DNA of 64,000 nucleotides from VBDM01 sp035651815 (GTDB lineage Bacteria > Pseudomonadota > Gammaproteobacteria > Burkholderiales > SG8-39): the NCBI GenBank assembly GCA_035651815.1, contig DASRFB010000130.1:13224-77223 (forward strand). The letters run 5' to 3'. The notes beneath the pieces were generated by a model that saw only the letters and a program-made list of their open reading frames with translations, was not told where the DNA came from and searched no databases. This document shows, in pieces, positions 17,129 through 24,498 of this stretch. How positions within the stretch are numbered: the stretch's first letter is position 1; each line of letters begins with the position of its first letter. A program made the translations under genes and the position numbers.

Positions 17129-18006
17129 CGCCGCGTCCCGGAGAGGCAAAGCCAGTCTTCGTCGACGTCGCGCTCGTCGAGCGCGAACCAGGATCGATAC
17201 GCGTCTCGTATCTCGTGCTCCTGCGCCGTCAGGATTCCCGACAGCGCGAGGCGTCCACCGGGTCTGCATATGCGTGCGAGAACTGGAGCGAGCATCTTCA
17301 GCGGATTGGTCAGAATATTGGCGACCACGAGATCGGCCGACAGGCCACCCGCCTCTCCGGCCTCGAGGAACGCGGCATCCACGCCGTTTCGACGAGCGTT
17401 GCTCCGGGCGATCTGCACCGCCTCGGGCTCTATGTCGACGCCGACGGCGCTTCTCGCGCCGAGCTTCAGCGCGGCGATGGCTAATATACCGGAACCGCAT
17501 CCGTAGTCGATAACCGATTCGCCGCCCTCGACTTTACGCGCGAGCCAGAGCAGGCACAGTCGGGTCGTCGGATGCGTGCCCGTGCCGAACGCCAGGCCGG
17601 GATCGAGCACGAGGTTGATCGCATCGGGGTCCGGGGGCGCATGCCAGCTCGGAACGATCCAGAGCCGCTCCGAGATGCGTACGGGACGAAACTGATCCTG
17701 CGACCGCCGCACCCAATCGTCGTCTTCGATTCGCCGCAGCGCGTGCGCCGACACATCGACCTCGCACGCGGCGCAGGCCGAGCGCAAAGCTGCCCGCGGA
17801 TCGGCATCACCCGCGAACAGCGCGGTGAGCGCGATGCGACGCCACGCGCGCACTTCCCCGGGCTCGTCGTAAAGCGCTCGTTCGCGTGGCGTTCCGGATT
17901 CAGCATCGGCCAGCTCGACCGACAAGGCCCCCGCAGCGAGCAGCGCGTCGGACAGTCGCTCCGCCTTGTGCGCATCGAGCTCGACGACGAGCGCCGCGAA
18001 CGGCAT
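17125..18006 (-). CDS. prmA: Ribosomal protein L11 methyltransferase PrmA
   Basis: 293 residues. An N-terminal substrate-recognition domain is followed by a class I SAM methyltransferase fold with motif I DYGCGSGILAIAALKLGA, acidic motif II GVDIEP and the VVANIL motif. It trimethylates ribosomal protein L11. ATG 18006 is taken because the conserved MPFAALVVELD begins there, although the frame is open much further upstream, antisense-like through accC. Only 5 bases separate it from the accC stop. Confidence 0.94.
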   Translation of the reverse strand: MPFAALVVELDAHKAERLSDALLAAGALSVELADAESGTPRERALYDEPGEVRAWRRIALTALFAGDADPRAALRSACAACEVDVSAHALRRIEDDDWVRRSQDQFRPVRISERLWIVPSWHAPPDPDAINLVLDPGLAFGTGTHPTTRLCLLWLARKVEGGESVIDYGCGSGILAIAALKLGARSAVGVDIEPEAVQIARSNARRNGVDAAFLEAGEAGGLSADLVVANILTNPLKMLAPVLARICRPGGRLALSGILTAQEHEIRDAYRSWFALDERDVDEDWLCLSGTRR

Positions 18007-18011
18007 GTGCC

Positions 18012-19379
18012 CTACCGGGTCCGCCCGTCGGGTTTTTTGTTTTGGGCGAGCTTCTGCTCGAGGAAGTGGATGCTGAAGCCGCCGCGGATCACGCGGTTGT
18101 CGAGCAGCAGCTCCTGGTGGAGCGGAATATTTGTCTGGATGCCCTCGACCACCATCTCCGAGAGCGCGATGCGCATGCGTCGGATCGCCTGGTCGCGGGT
18201 ATCCCCGTACGCGATCACCTTGCCGATCAGCGAATCGTAGTAGGGCGGCACCATGTACCCGTGATAGGCATGCGAGTCGACCCGGATGCCTGGCCCGCCC
18301 GGCGGGTGGTATGACGTGATGCGTCCCGGCGAAGGCGTGAACTTGAACGGGTCCTCGGCGTTGATGCGGCACTCGATCGCGTGGCCGCGCACCTCGATGT
18401 CTCGCTGGCGCACGGACAGCCGCTCGCCCGCCGCGACCCGGATCTGCTCCTGCACGATATCGATCCCGGTCACCATCTCGGTGACCGGGTGCTCGACCTG
18501 GACCCGCGTGTTCATCTCGATGAAGTAGAACTCGCCGTTGTCGTAGAGGAACTCGAACGTGCCGGCGCCGCGGTAGCCGATCTTGCGGCAGGCCTCGACG
18601 CAGCGCTCGCCGACGCGCACGCGCAAGCGCGCCGGGATGTCCGGCGCGGGGGCTTCCTCCATGATCTTCTGGTGCCGGCGCTGCATCGAGCAGTCCCGCT
18701 CGCCCAGGTACACCGCGTTCTTCTGCTCGTCGGCCAAGACCTGGATCTCGATGTGCCGGGGGTTCTCGAGATACTTTTCCAGGTACACGGTGGGATTGCC
18801 GAACGCCGCCTGCGCCTCGCCGCGCGTCATGCTGACCGCGCTCTTCAGCGCCGCCTCGGTATGGACAACGCGCATCCCGCGCCCGCCGCCGCCGCCGGCG
18901 GCCTTGATGATGATCGGGTATCCGATCTTGCGGCCCGCCTTCACCATTTCCTCGGGCGACTCCGGCACCGGCCCGTCCGACCCGGGCACGCAGGGCACGC
19001 CAGCCTTCTGCATCGCCTGCTTCGCGTTGATCTTGTCGCCCATGAGGCGGATCGTATCGGCGCGCGGGCCGATGAAGACGAAGCCGCTGCGCTCGACGCG
19101 CTCCGCGAAGTCTGCGTTTTCGGAAAGAAAGCCGTATCCCGGGTGGATCGCCTCCGCGTCGGTCACCTCGGCCGCGCTGATGATCGCGGGAATGTTGAGG
19201 TAGGACGCGCCCGAGGGCGGCGGTCCGATGCACACCGACTCGTCTGCCAGCTTCACGTACTTCGCGTCGCGATCGGCCTCCGAGTGCACGACGACGGTCC
19301 TGATGCCCAGGTCTCGGCAGGCGCGCTGGATGCGAAGTGCGATCTCGCCGCGGTTGGCGATGAGGATCTTCTGGAACAT
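18012..19379 (-). CDS. accC: Acetyl-CoA carboxylase, biotin carboxylase subunit
   Basis: 455 residues with the biotin carboxylase layout: N-terminal MFQKILIANRGEIALR, the ATP-grasp glycine loop (GGGGGRGMR near residue 161), the catalytic MNTRVQVEHPVTE block and the C-terminal closing domain. It carboxylates the biotin on AccB with ATP and bicarbonate in the first step of fatty-acid synthesis. It starts 10 bases after accB, the classical accBC pair. Confidence 0.97.
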   Translation of the reverse strand: MFQKILIANRGEIALRIQRACRDLGIRTVVVHSEADRDAKYVKLADESVCIGPPPSGASYLNIPAIISAAEVTDAEAIHPGYGFLSENADFAERVERSGFVFIGPRADTIRLMGDKINAKQAMQKAGVPCVPGSDGPVPESPEEMVKAGRKIGYPIIIKAAGGGGGRGMRVVHTEAALKSAVSMTRGEAQAAFGNPTVYLEKYLENPRHIEIQVLADEQKNAVYLGERDCSMQRRHQKIMEEAPAPDIPARLRVRVGERCVEACRKIGYRGAGTFEFLYDNGEFYFIEMNTRVQVEHPVTEMVTGIDIVQEQIRVAAGERLSVRQRDIEVRGHAIECRINAEDPFKFTPSPGRITSYHPPGGPGIRVDSHAYHGYMVPPYYDSLIGKVIAYGDTRDQAIRRMRIALSEMVVEGIQTNIPLHQELLLDNRVIRGGFSIHFLEQKLAQNKKPDGRTR

Positions 19380-19389
19380 GGGATGCCGG

Positions 19390-19875
19390 TCAGCCGATCA
19401 CGATCAGGGGCTCGCCGTACTCCACGGGTTGGCCGTTCTCGACGAGGATCGCCTTGATCACGCCGTCCTTGTCGGCTTCGATCTCGTTCATGAGCTTCAT
19501 CGCCTCGATGATGCACACGGTCTGGCCGACCTTCACCGTGTCGCCCATCTCGGCGAACGCCTTGGCACCGGGCGACGCGGCGCGATAGAAGGTTCCGACC
19601 ATCGGGGCTTTGAGGACGTGCCCTTCGGGAGCGGACGCGGCGGCGGGGGCTGGCGCGGCGGCCGGCGCCGGGGCCGCCGCAGCCGGTGTCGCAGCTGCCG
19701 CGGACTGCGGCGGATAGTGGGCGAGCGCGGGAGCGACCACGTAAGGTGCCGCGGGCTCGCGGCCCGTGCCGCCTTTCACGATCCTGACCTTCTCCTCGCC
19801 TTCGGTGACCTCGAGCTCGGCGACGCCCGATTCCTCGACCAGGTCGATCAGTTTCTTCAGCTTGCGCAAGTCCAT
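19390..19875 (-). CDS. accB: Acetyl-CoA carboxylase, biotin carboxyl carrier protein
   Basis: 161 residues. An N-terminal helical region and an Ala/Pro-rich flexible linker (about residues 45-85) precede a C-terminal biotinyl domain carrying EAMKLMNE with the biotin-accepting lysine at residue 127. The thumb insertion typical of AccB is present ahead of this motif. It works with AccC downstream and follows aroQ by 63 bases. Confidence 0.96.
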   Translation of the reverse strand: MDLRKLKKLIDLVEESGVAELEVTEGEEKVRIVKGGTGREPAAPYVVAPALAHYPPQSAAAATPAAAAPAPAAAPAPAAASAPEGHVLKAPMVGTFYRAASPGAKAFAEMGDTVKVGQTVCIIEAMKLMNEIEADKDGVIKAILVENGQPVEYGEPLIVIG

Positions 19876-19938
19876 TCGATCTCCTCCGATCCGCGCCGCG
19901 GCCTCCGCAGAGACTCCTCTTCTCGGCCCTCGCCGGCC

Positions 19939-20412
19939 CTAGCCGGATTGAATAGTGAACTGCAGGGCGAGCTCGTAGCCCCGGCTGCCGAGCCCGGCGA
20001 TGGTTCCGACCGCGAGGTCGGAGAAAAAAGACCGCTGCCGAAACGGCTCCCGCGCATAGATGTTCGACAAGTGAACTTCGAGGAAGGGAACGGCCGCGGC
20101 GGCGAGGGCGTCGCGCAAAGCCACACTAGTATGAGTCAACCCGCCCGGATTGATGATGATCCAAGCGGTTCCCTGCACTTTCGCGTCCTGCACGCGATCG
20201 ATGAGGTCGCCTTCGTGGTTGCTTTGGAAACACTCGAGATCCGCGCCGCCCTGCTTTGCGAGCCCTTGGAGACGTTCGTTGATACTATCCAGCGTCTGCG
20301 TGCCGTATATCCCGGGCTCCCGCGAACCGAGCGAATTCAGGTTCGGGCCATGGAGTACCAAAATGCGGAGTCTGCGGGTTGATGCCTTCTTCTGCATCGG
20401 TTTCTTGGGCAT
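19939..20412 (-). CDS. aroQ: Type II 3-dehydroquinate dehydratase
   Basis: The conserved core begins at ILVLHGPNLNSLG and includes GIYG with the catalytic tyrosine, FQSNHEGDLID, INPGGLTHTS and EVHLSN. It converts 3-dehydroquinate to 3-dehydroshikimate in the shikimate pathway. In-frame starts are TTG 20430, ATG 20412 and ATG 20397; none has a good ribosome-binding site. I give ATG 20412 (157 residues), and 20397 fits the family length slightly better. It is the first gene of the aroQ-accB-accC-prmA run. Confidence 0.92.
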   Translation of the reverse strand: MPKKPMQKKASTRRLRILVLHGPNLNSLGSREPGIYGTQTLDSINERLQGLAKQGGADLECFQSNHEGDLIDRVQDAKVQGTAWIIINPGGLTHTSVALRDALAAAAVPFLEVHLSNIYAREPFRQRSFFSDLAVGTIAGLGSRGYELALQFTIQSG

Positions 20413-20481
20413 CCACGAAGTTTGCCGCAAATGGCGCCAATTTGTCCACTCGATCAGCGCTTTTGCCTGAATATCGGTTAT

Positions 20482-21120
20482 CTACTCGGATGGGCCTTCG
20501 GCCTGAAGCAACTGGGCCACGGCATCTATCGCCGCCCGCTCGATGGCCCGTCCACCCGCTGAATTCTTCAAGGTCGCGCGCTCATCATTGCTCGCGTAGA
20601 TCGACAGGTTCAGCGGCACCTCGTCCCAGACCAGCTTCAGCACCGAAATGGCCCGCTCGCGGCCTGACGCGAATCGCCGTTCGTCGGCGACGTCATAAGC
20701 GATGTTGCGGTTCAGCAGCGCGATCTCGACTGCCTTGCTGTCGTCGGTGAAAAGCTGCAGATCGATCTCGCCATAACGTCCGGCGGTGCCTTTCAGCACC
20801 GCCCCGGCCAGATAAGGCCTGAACGCTGCCAGAAGCCGCATCGCCTGCAAGGCCTTCGTTCTGAGCTCGCGGGTTCGCTCGCGCTGCTCCTCGTTCTGAT
20901 ACAGCGACTGATACGCGCGCAACTCGGCCTCGATCTCTTCGTTGCCGGGAAGGGACTGGGTGTCGTCGGCGCCGAGCTGCCGTGCGGCCTTGCGCTTCGC
21001 GAGCGCGTAGTCGTCGATGCCGTCCTCCGCCATGAGCCGCGCGGCCGCGGCGGCGATGCGAACACGCATTTGCTGGTGGGGCAGGCGCGCAGCCTGCTGT
21101 CGCGGGCGGTCTCGGGACAT
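20482..21120 (-). CDS. Conserved protein of unknown function, possible nucleotidyltransferase fold
   Basis: 212 residues, cytoplasmic. A helical N-terminal half contains AARLMAEDGIDDYALAKRKAARQLG. The second half has VLKGTAGRYGEIDLQLFTDD, where a glycine-rich turn followed by an acidic D-x-D-type strand (EIDLQLF) resembles minimal nucleotidyltransferases. That resemblance is weak, and no substrate can be named. It is divergent from mpl, a neighbourhood I recall from other betaproteobacteria, where homologues are sometimes mislabelled as ligases. It contains no ligase motif. Confidence 0.65.
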   Translation of the reverse strand: MSRDRPRQQAARLPHQQMRVRIAAAAARLMAEDGIDDYALAKRKAARQLGADDTQSLPGNEEIEAELRAYQSLYQNEEQRERTRELRTKALQAMRLLAAFRPYLAGAVLKGTAGRYGEIDLQLFTDDSKAVEIALLNRNIAYDVADERRFASGRERAISVLKLVWDEVPLNLSIYASNDERATLKNSAGGRAIERAAIDAVAQLLQAEGPSE

Positions 21121-21196
21121 CGTTGCAGGACAGTGTCCGGGCCATCATACCGTAGCGCTCTTCCGGTCTGAACGGGGCCGAACGACATCCATCGGT

Positions 21197-21202
21197 TAGA
21201 AT
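21197..21202 (+). promoter_or_regulatory. Candidate -10 element for mpl
   Basis: TAGAAT lies 38 bases before the mpl start in the divergent gap 21121-21240. No convincing -35 hexamer is found 16-18 bases upstream, so this is a weak call. Confidence 0.3.
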
Positions 21203-21240
21203 CGCCGCTGTTTCGCCGGTCCGATCCGCGTCCCATCTCC

Positions 21241-22602
21241 ATGCACCTCCACATCCTAGGAATTTGCGGAACGTTCATGGGCGGCATTGCCGCCGTCGCC
21301 GCGGAAGCCGGTCACACGGTGACCGGGTGCGATGCCAACGTCTATCCGCCGATGAGTACTCAGCTCGAACGCCTCGGGATCCGCCTCACCGAAGGCTACG
21401 ACGCGGACCAGCTGGCCCTCCGGCCGGATCTCTGGATCGTGGGTAACGTGGTGACGCGCGGCAATCCTTTGATGGAGGCGCTGCTCGACCGCGGCGAGCG
21501 GTTCGTCTCGGGTCCGCAATGGCTCGCGGAGACGGTGCTGCACGGGCGCCAGGTGCTCGCCATCGCCGGCACGCACGGCAAAACCACGGTGACCTCCATG
21601 CTCGCATGGATGCTGGAAGACGTCGGCGCTACCCCCGGCTTCTTGATCGGCGGGGTCCCCGATAACTTCGGCATATCCGCCCGCCTGGGACGCGGGCCGT
21701 TCGTGATCGAAGCGGACGAGTACGACACGGCCTTCTTCGACAAGCGCTCGAAGTTCATCCATTATCGTCCCAAGGTCGCGATCCTGAACAACCTTGAGTT
21801 CGATCATGCGGACATCTTCGCCGATCTTGCGGCTATCGAGACACAATTTCACCATTTGGTGCGAACGATACCGTCCTCCGGATCTATCGTCGTCAATGGG
21901 AACGACGAGGCCTTGGCCAGGGTTCTGAATCGCGGGTGCTGGAGCAAGGTCGAGCGTTTTGGCGTAACCGCCGGCTGGCACACCGAGGAGGACGGGACCG
22001 ACGCGTTCATCTTGCGGCGCGACAAGGCCCGCATCGGTCGGGTCCATTGGTCCCTCGCCGGCGCGCACAACCGAGCGAACGCCGCGGCGGCCGTCGCGGC
22101 GGCTTATAGCGCCGGGTTCGATCCGGTGCAGGCGCTGACGTCGCTTTCGCGGTTTCGCAACGTCAAGAGACGCCTCGAGCTGCGCGGATCGGCGCGCGGT
22201 GTCTCGGTCTACGACGACTTCGCGCACCACCCGACGGCGATCACGGCGACCCTGCAGGCGCTGCGCGAGCGAGTCGGCAACGCACGCATCCTCGCCGTCC
22301 TGGAGCCGCGCTCCAATACGATGAAGCTCGGCGTCATGAAGGACGCGCTGGCGGCAAGCCTGGCCGATGCCGATCGCGTGTTCTGCTACAGCGCGAAGCT
22401 GGGCTGGGACCCGGCCGCGGCGCTCGCGCCGCTCGGTGCGAAGGCGCGCTGCGACGACGATCTCTCGACCCTGGTCGAGGCCGTCGCGTCCGAGGCAAGA
22501 GCGGGAGACCAGGTTCTCGTGATGAGCAACGGCGGCTTCGGCGGGGTGCACGAAAAGTTGCTCGCGCGACTCGGCCGGGCTTCGGCGGCGTCCGGCGGAT
22601 AG
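21241..22602 (+). CDS. mpl: UDP-N-acetylmuramate:L-alanyl-gamma-D-glutamyl-meso-diaminopimelate ligase Mpl
   Basis: 453 residues of the Mur ligase family. It has an N-terminal Rossmann-like domain (HILGICGTFMGGIAAVA), the ATP-binding GTHGKTT loop near residue 112, the EADEYDTAFFDKRSKF block that separates Mpl from MurC, and the C-terminal YDDFAHHPTAI motif. It joins recovered murein tripeptide to UDP-MurNAc in cell-wall recycling. The YqiA esterase gene starts 14 bases downstream. Confidence 0.95.
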   Translation: MHLHILGICGTFMGGIAAVAAEAGHTVTGCDANVYPPMSTQLERLGIRLTEGYDADQLALRPDLWIVGNVVTRGNPLMEALLDRGERFVSGPQWLAETVLHGRQVLAIAGTHGKTTVTSMLAWMLEDVGATPGFLIGGVPDNFGISARLGRGPFVIEADEYDTAFFDKRSKFIHYRPKVAILNNLEFDHADIFADLAAIETQFHHLVRTIPSSGSIVVNGNDEALARVLNRGCWSKVERFGVTAGWHTEEDGTDAFILRRDKARIGRVHWSLAGAHNRANAAAAVAAAYSAGFDPVQALTSLSRFRNVKRRLELRGSARGVSVYDDFAHHPTAITATLQALRERVGNARILAVLEPRSNTMKLGVMKDALAASLADADRVFCYSAKLGWDPAAALAPLGAKARCDDDLSTLVEAVASEARAGDQVLVMSNGGFGGVHEKLLARLGRASAASGG

Positions 22603-22616
22603 CGCGTGCGCGCGCG

Positions 22617-23183
22617 GTGCTGATTTATCTCCACGGTTTTAACTCGTCGCCGCGCTCGCACAAAGCCCAGGTGCTTCGGCAGGCCATGGAAGAGCGAGGC
22701 CTCGGAGTCCGCTTCGCCTGCCCCGCGCTGCCACACTGGCCGGAGCAGGCGCTCGCTGCCGCGGAGCGCGAGCTGCTGGCGCAACCGCGTGACTTCGTCT
22801 CGCTGGTCGGAAGCTCTTTGGGCGGGTTCTACGCGACGTGCCTTGCCGAGCGCCACGGCGTTCGTGCCGTGCTGATCAACCCCGCGACCGAACCGCATGT
22901 CGGCCTGCGAGCCTGGCTGGGTGCGCAGCAGAATCCATACACCGGAGAGCGCTACGAGCTCACCGAGGAGCATCTGGAGCAATGGCAGCGACAGTCCGTA
23001 GCGCAGGTCCATCCCGAGCGCTACCTGCTGCTCGTGGAGACCGGCGACGAAGTTCTGGACTACCGTGTCGCGGTGAAACGCTACCGCGGCGCGCGCCAGG
23101 TCGTCGTGCAGGGTGGCGACCACAGCCTCGCCACGTTCCCCGCGCACATTCCTCGCATCCTGGAGTTCGCGGGCTTCGCCTAG
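22617..23183 (+). CDS. YqiA/YcfP-family alpha/beta-hydrolase (esterase)
   Basis: 188 residues. The protein opens with LIYLHGFNSSPRSHKA, the oxyanion region. It has a nucleophile elbow VGSSLGGFYA (serine near residue 66), an acid in ETGDEVLDY and the histidine in GGDHSLATF, so the full catalytic triad is present. The family is cytoplasmic, with small-ester hydrolysis as its only known activity. The start is GTG 22617. Its TAG stop is embedded in a CTAG that also forms the stop of the convergent enolase-superfamily gene. Confidence 0.82.
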   Translation: MLIYLHGFNSSPRSHKAQVLRQAMEERGLGVRFACPALPHWPEQALAAAERELLAQPRDFVSLVGSSLGGFYATCLAERHGVRAVLINPATEPHVGLRAWLGAQQNPYTGERYELTEEHLEQWQRQSVAQVHPERYLLLVETGDEVLDYRVAVKRYRGARQVVVQGGDHSLATFPAHIPRILEFAGFA

Positions 23184-24331
23184 CGGCCGCTCTTGATGTC
23201 CGTCCACGGTGAGCCGCCCGCCGGCACGGCGTAGCGAGCGATCGCGCGCTCGTCGAAGTCGAAGCCGAGTCCGGGCGTGCGCGGCAGTACCAGCATGCCG
23301 CGGCGTTGCTCGAGCTGCGTGTCGATGAGCGCACGGAAGTTGAGCACCTGGTCGTCCGGGAAGAACTCGACGTAGCGCGCGTTCGGGGTCGCGGCCACGA
23401 GGTGAGCGTGCAGGTCGTGAAACCAGTGCGGACATAGCGTGACGTTATAGCTCGCCGCCGTCGCGGCGATACGCTTCCACTCGGAGATGCCCCCGCACAC
23501 GAGCGCATCGGTCTGCAGGATCGCGGCGGCACCTTTATCCAGAATCTCCTTGAAGTGCCAGCGCCCGGTGCCGATCTCCCCCGTGGCGACGGGGACGCGC
23601 GTCAGCTTCGTCAGCCGGGCGTGGTTTTCGATGTCATCCGGGAAAAACGGCTCCTCGATCCAGTACGGGTCGTAGAGCTCGAAGCGCCGCATGTATTGCA
23701 TCGCGGTCGGAAGATCGTGCCAGGCATTGTTGGCGTCGAGCATAAGCTCGACGTCGGGACCGATGGCCTCGCGCGCGGCCTTCACGCGTGCCTCCTCTTC
23801 GCTCGGCGAAAGACGCCCCACCTTCATTTTCACCGCGCGAAAGCCCTGCTTCACGTAGCCGGCCATCTCGGCACCGAGCTTCGTCGGCGTCTTGCCTTCC
23901 AGGTAGTAGCCGCCGCTCGCGTAGGCGGGAACCTCCTCCATGACCGCCGCTCCGAGGTACTGGTATAGCGGCAGCCGTGCCGTTCGCGCGTTGAGATCCC
24001 ACAAGGCGCAATCGAGAATCGAGATCGCGCGCGTCACGCTCCCCGCACGTCCCTGCAGCAGCGACTCCTGGAACATGCGCTGCCACAGTCCTTCCACCCG
24101 CAAACTGTCCTCGCCGATCAGGAGCGGCGCGAGGAGCTGTTCTACCGCGTGCGCGACCAGCGTGCCGCCCGACGAGCCGGCGTAGCAGAAGCCGATCCCG
24201 TGGACACCATCGCTCGAGCGCACCTTGACCAGGCCGTAGTCCCTAGCGGAAACGGTGCGCGTGGCGAAGCTGGTGACATGGTGCAGCGGGACTCGGACGG
24301 TGGCGACGGAAATGGAAGCGATCTTGGGCAT
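23180..24331 (-). CDS. Mandelate racemase/muconate-lactonizing family enzyme (enolase superfamily)
   Basis: 383 residues. An N-terminal capping domain is followed by a TIM barrel with the general-base lysines in VKMKVG and metal ligands in LMLDANN, WIEEP and ATGE. The His-Asp dyad of the mandelate racemase subgroup is visible in QTDALVCGG and CPHWFHD. This predicts proton abstraction next to a carboxylate, as in acid-sugar dehydration or racemisation; the substrate cannot be read. No sugar-acid transporter or partner enzyme is near, so the gene stands alone with its own promoter. Confidence 0.85.
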   Translation of the reverse strand: MPKIASISVATVRVPLHHVTSFATRTVSARDYGLVKVRSSDGVHGIGFCYAGSSGGTLVAHAVEQLLAPLLIGEDSLRVEGLWQRMFQESLLQGRAGSVTRAISILDCALWDLNARTARLPLYQYLGAAVMEEVPAYASGGYYLEGKTPTKLGAEMAGYVKQGFRAVKMKVGRLSPSEEEARVKAAREAIGPDVELMLDANNAWHDLPTAMQYMRRFELYDPYWIEEPFFPDDIENHARLTKLTRVPVATGEIGTGRWHFKEILDKGAAAILQTDALVCGGISEWKRIAATAASYNVTLCPHWFHDLHAHLVAATPNARYVEFFPDDQVLNFRALIDTQLEQRRGMLVLPRTPGLGFDFDERAIARYAVPAGGSPWTDIKSGR

Positions 24332-24353
24332 GGAGGCGACGAACCGCAGATAA

Positions 24354-24379
24354 GCCGTCCGTCCCCGGGCGGGGACGGC
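24354..24379. repeat. Inverted repeat in the leader of the enolase-superfamily gene
   Basis: GCCGTCC (24354-24360) is repeated inverted as GGACGGC (24373-24379). Within it GTCCCC (24361-24366) pairs with GGGGAC (24371-24376), so two mutually exclusive hairpins are possible. It lies just downstream of the predicted minus-strand start point and could be an operator or an RNA structure. The evidence is the symmetry alone. Confidence 0.45.
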
Positions 24380-24388
24380 GAGCGGGCG

Positions 24389-24417
24389 ATTATGTTGACG
24401 CCGGCTTCGGGTGTCAA
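24389..24417 (-). promoter_or_regulatory. Sigma-70-type promoter for the enolase-superfamily gene
   Basis: On the minus strand a perfect -35 TTGACA (24412-24417), a 17-base spacer and -10 CATAAT (24389-24394, 5 of 6) predict initiation near 24382, about 50 bases before the start codon. Confidence 0.7.
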
Positions 24418-24432
24418 TCGGGCGATTGATCC

Positions 24433-24438
24433 TATAAT
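24433..24438 (+). promoter_or_regulatory. -10 element of the rnb promoter
   Basis: A perfect TATAAT on the plus strand, with a poor -35 region (GGTGTC at 17 bases). Initiation would be near 24445, about 54 bases before the GTG start. It lies 15 bases from the -35 box of the divergent promoter, so the two polymerases would compete. Confidence 0.5.
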
Positions 24439-24457
24439 CCCGCTGATCTATCGCGCC

Positions 24458-24482
24458 GGCGCCGGTCCGCCCGGCGCCTTTT
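24458..24482 (+). promoter_or_regulatory. Stable hairpin followed by TTTT in the rnb 5' leader
   Basis: GGCGCCGG (24458-24465) pairs perfectly with CCGGCGCC (24471-24478) across a TCCGC loop and is followed by TTTT (24479-24482), 16 bases ahead of the rnb start. The T run is too short for a strong terminator. It may be an attenuator or a 5' structure that affects RNase II mRNA stability. Confidence 0.45.
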
Positions 24483-24498
24483 CACCCGGAACGATCCC

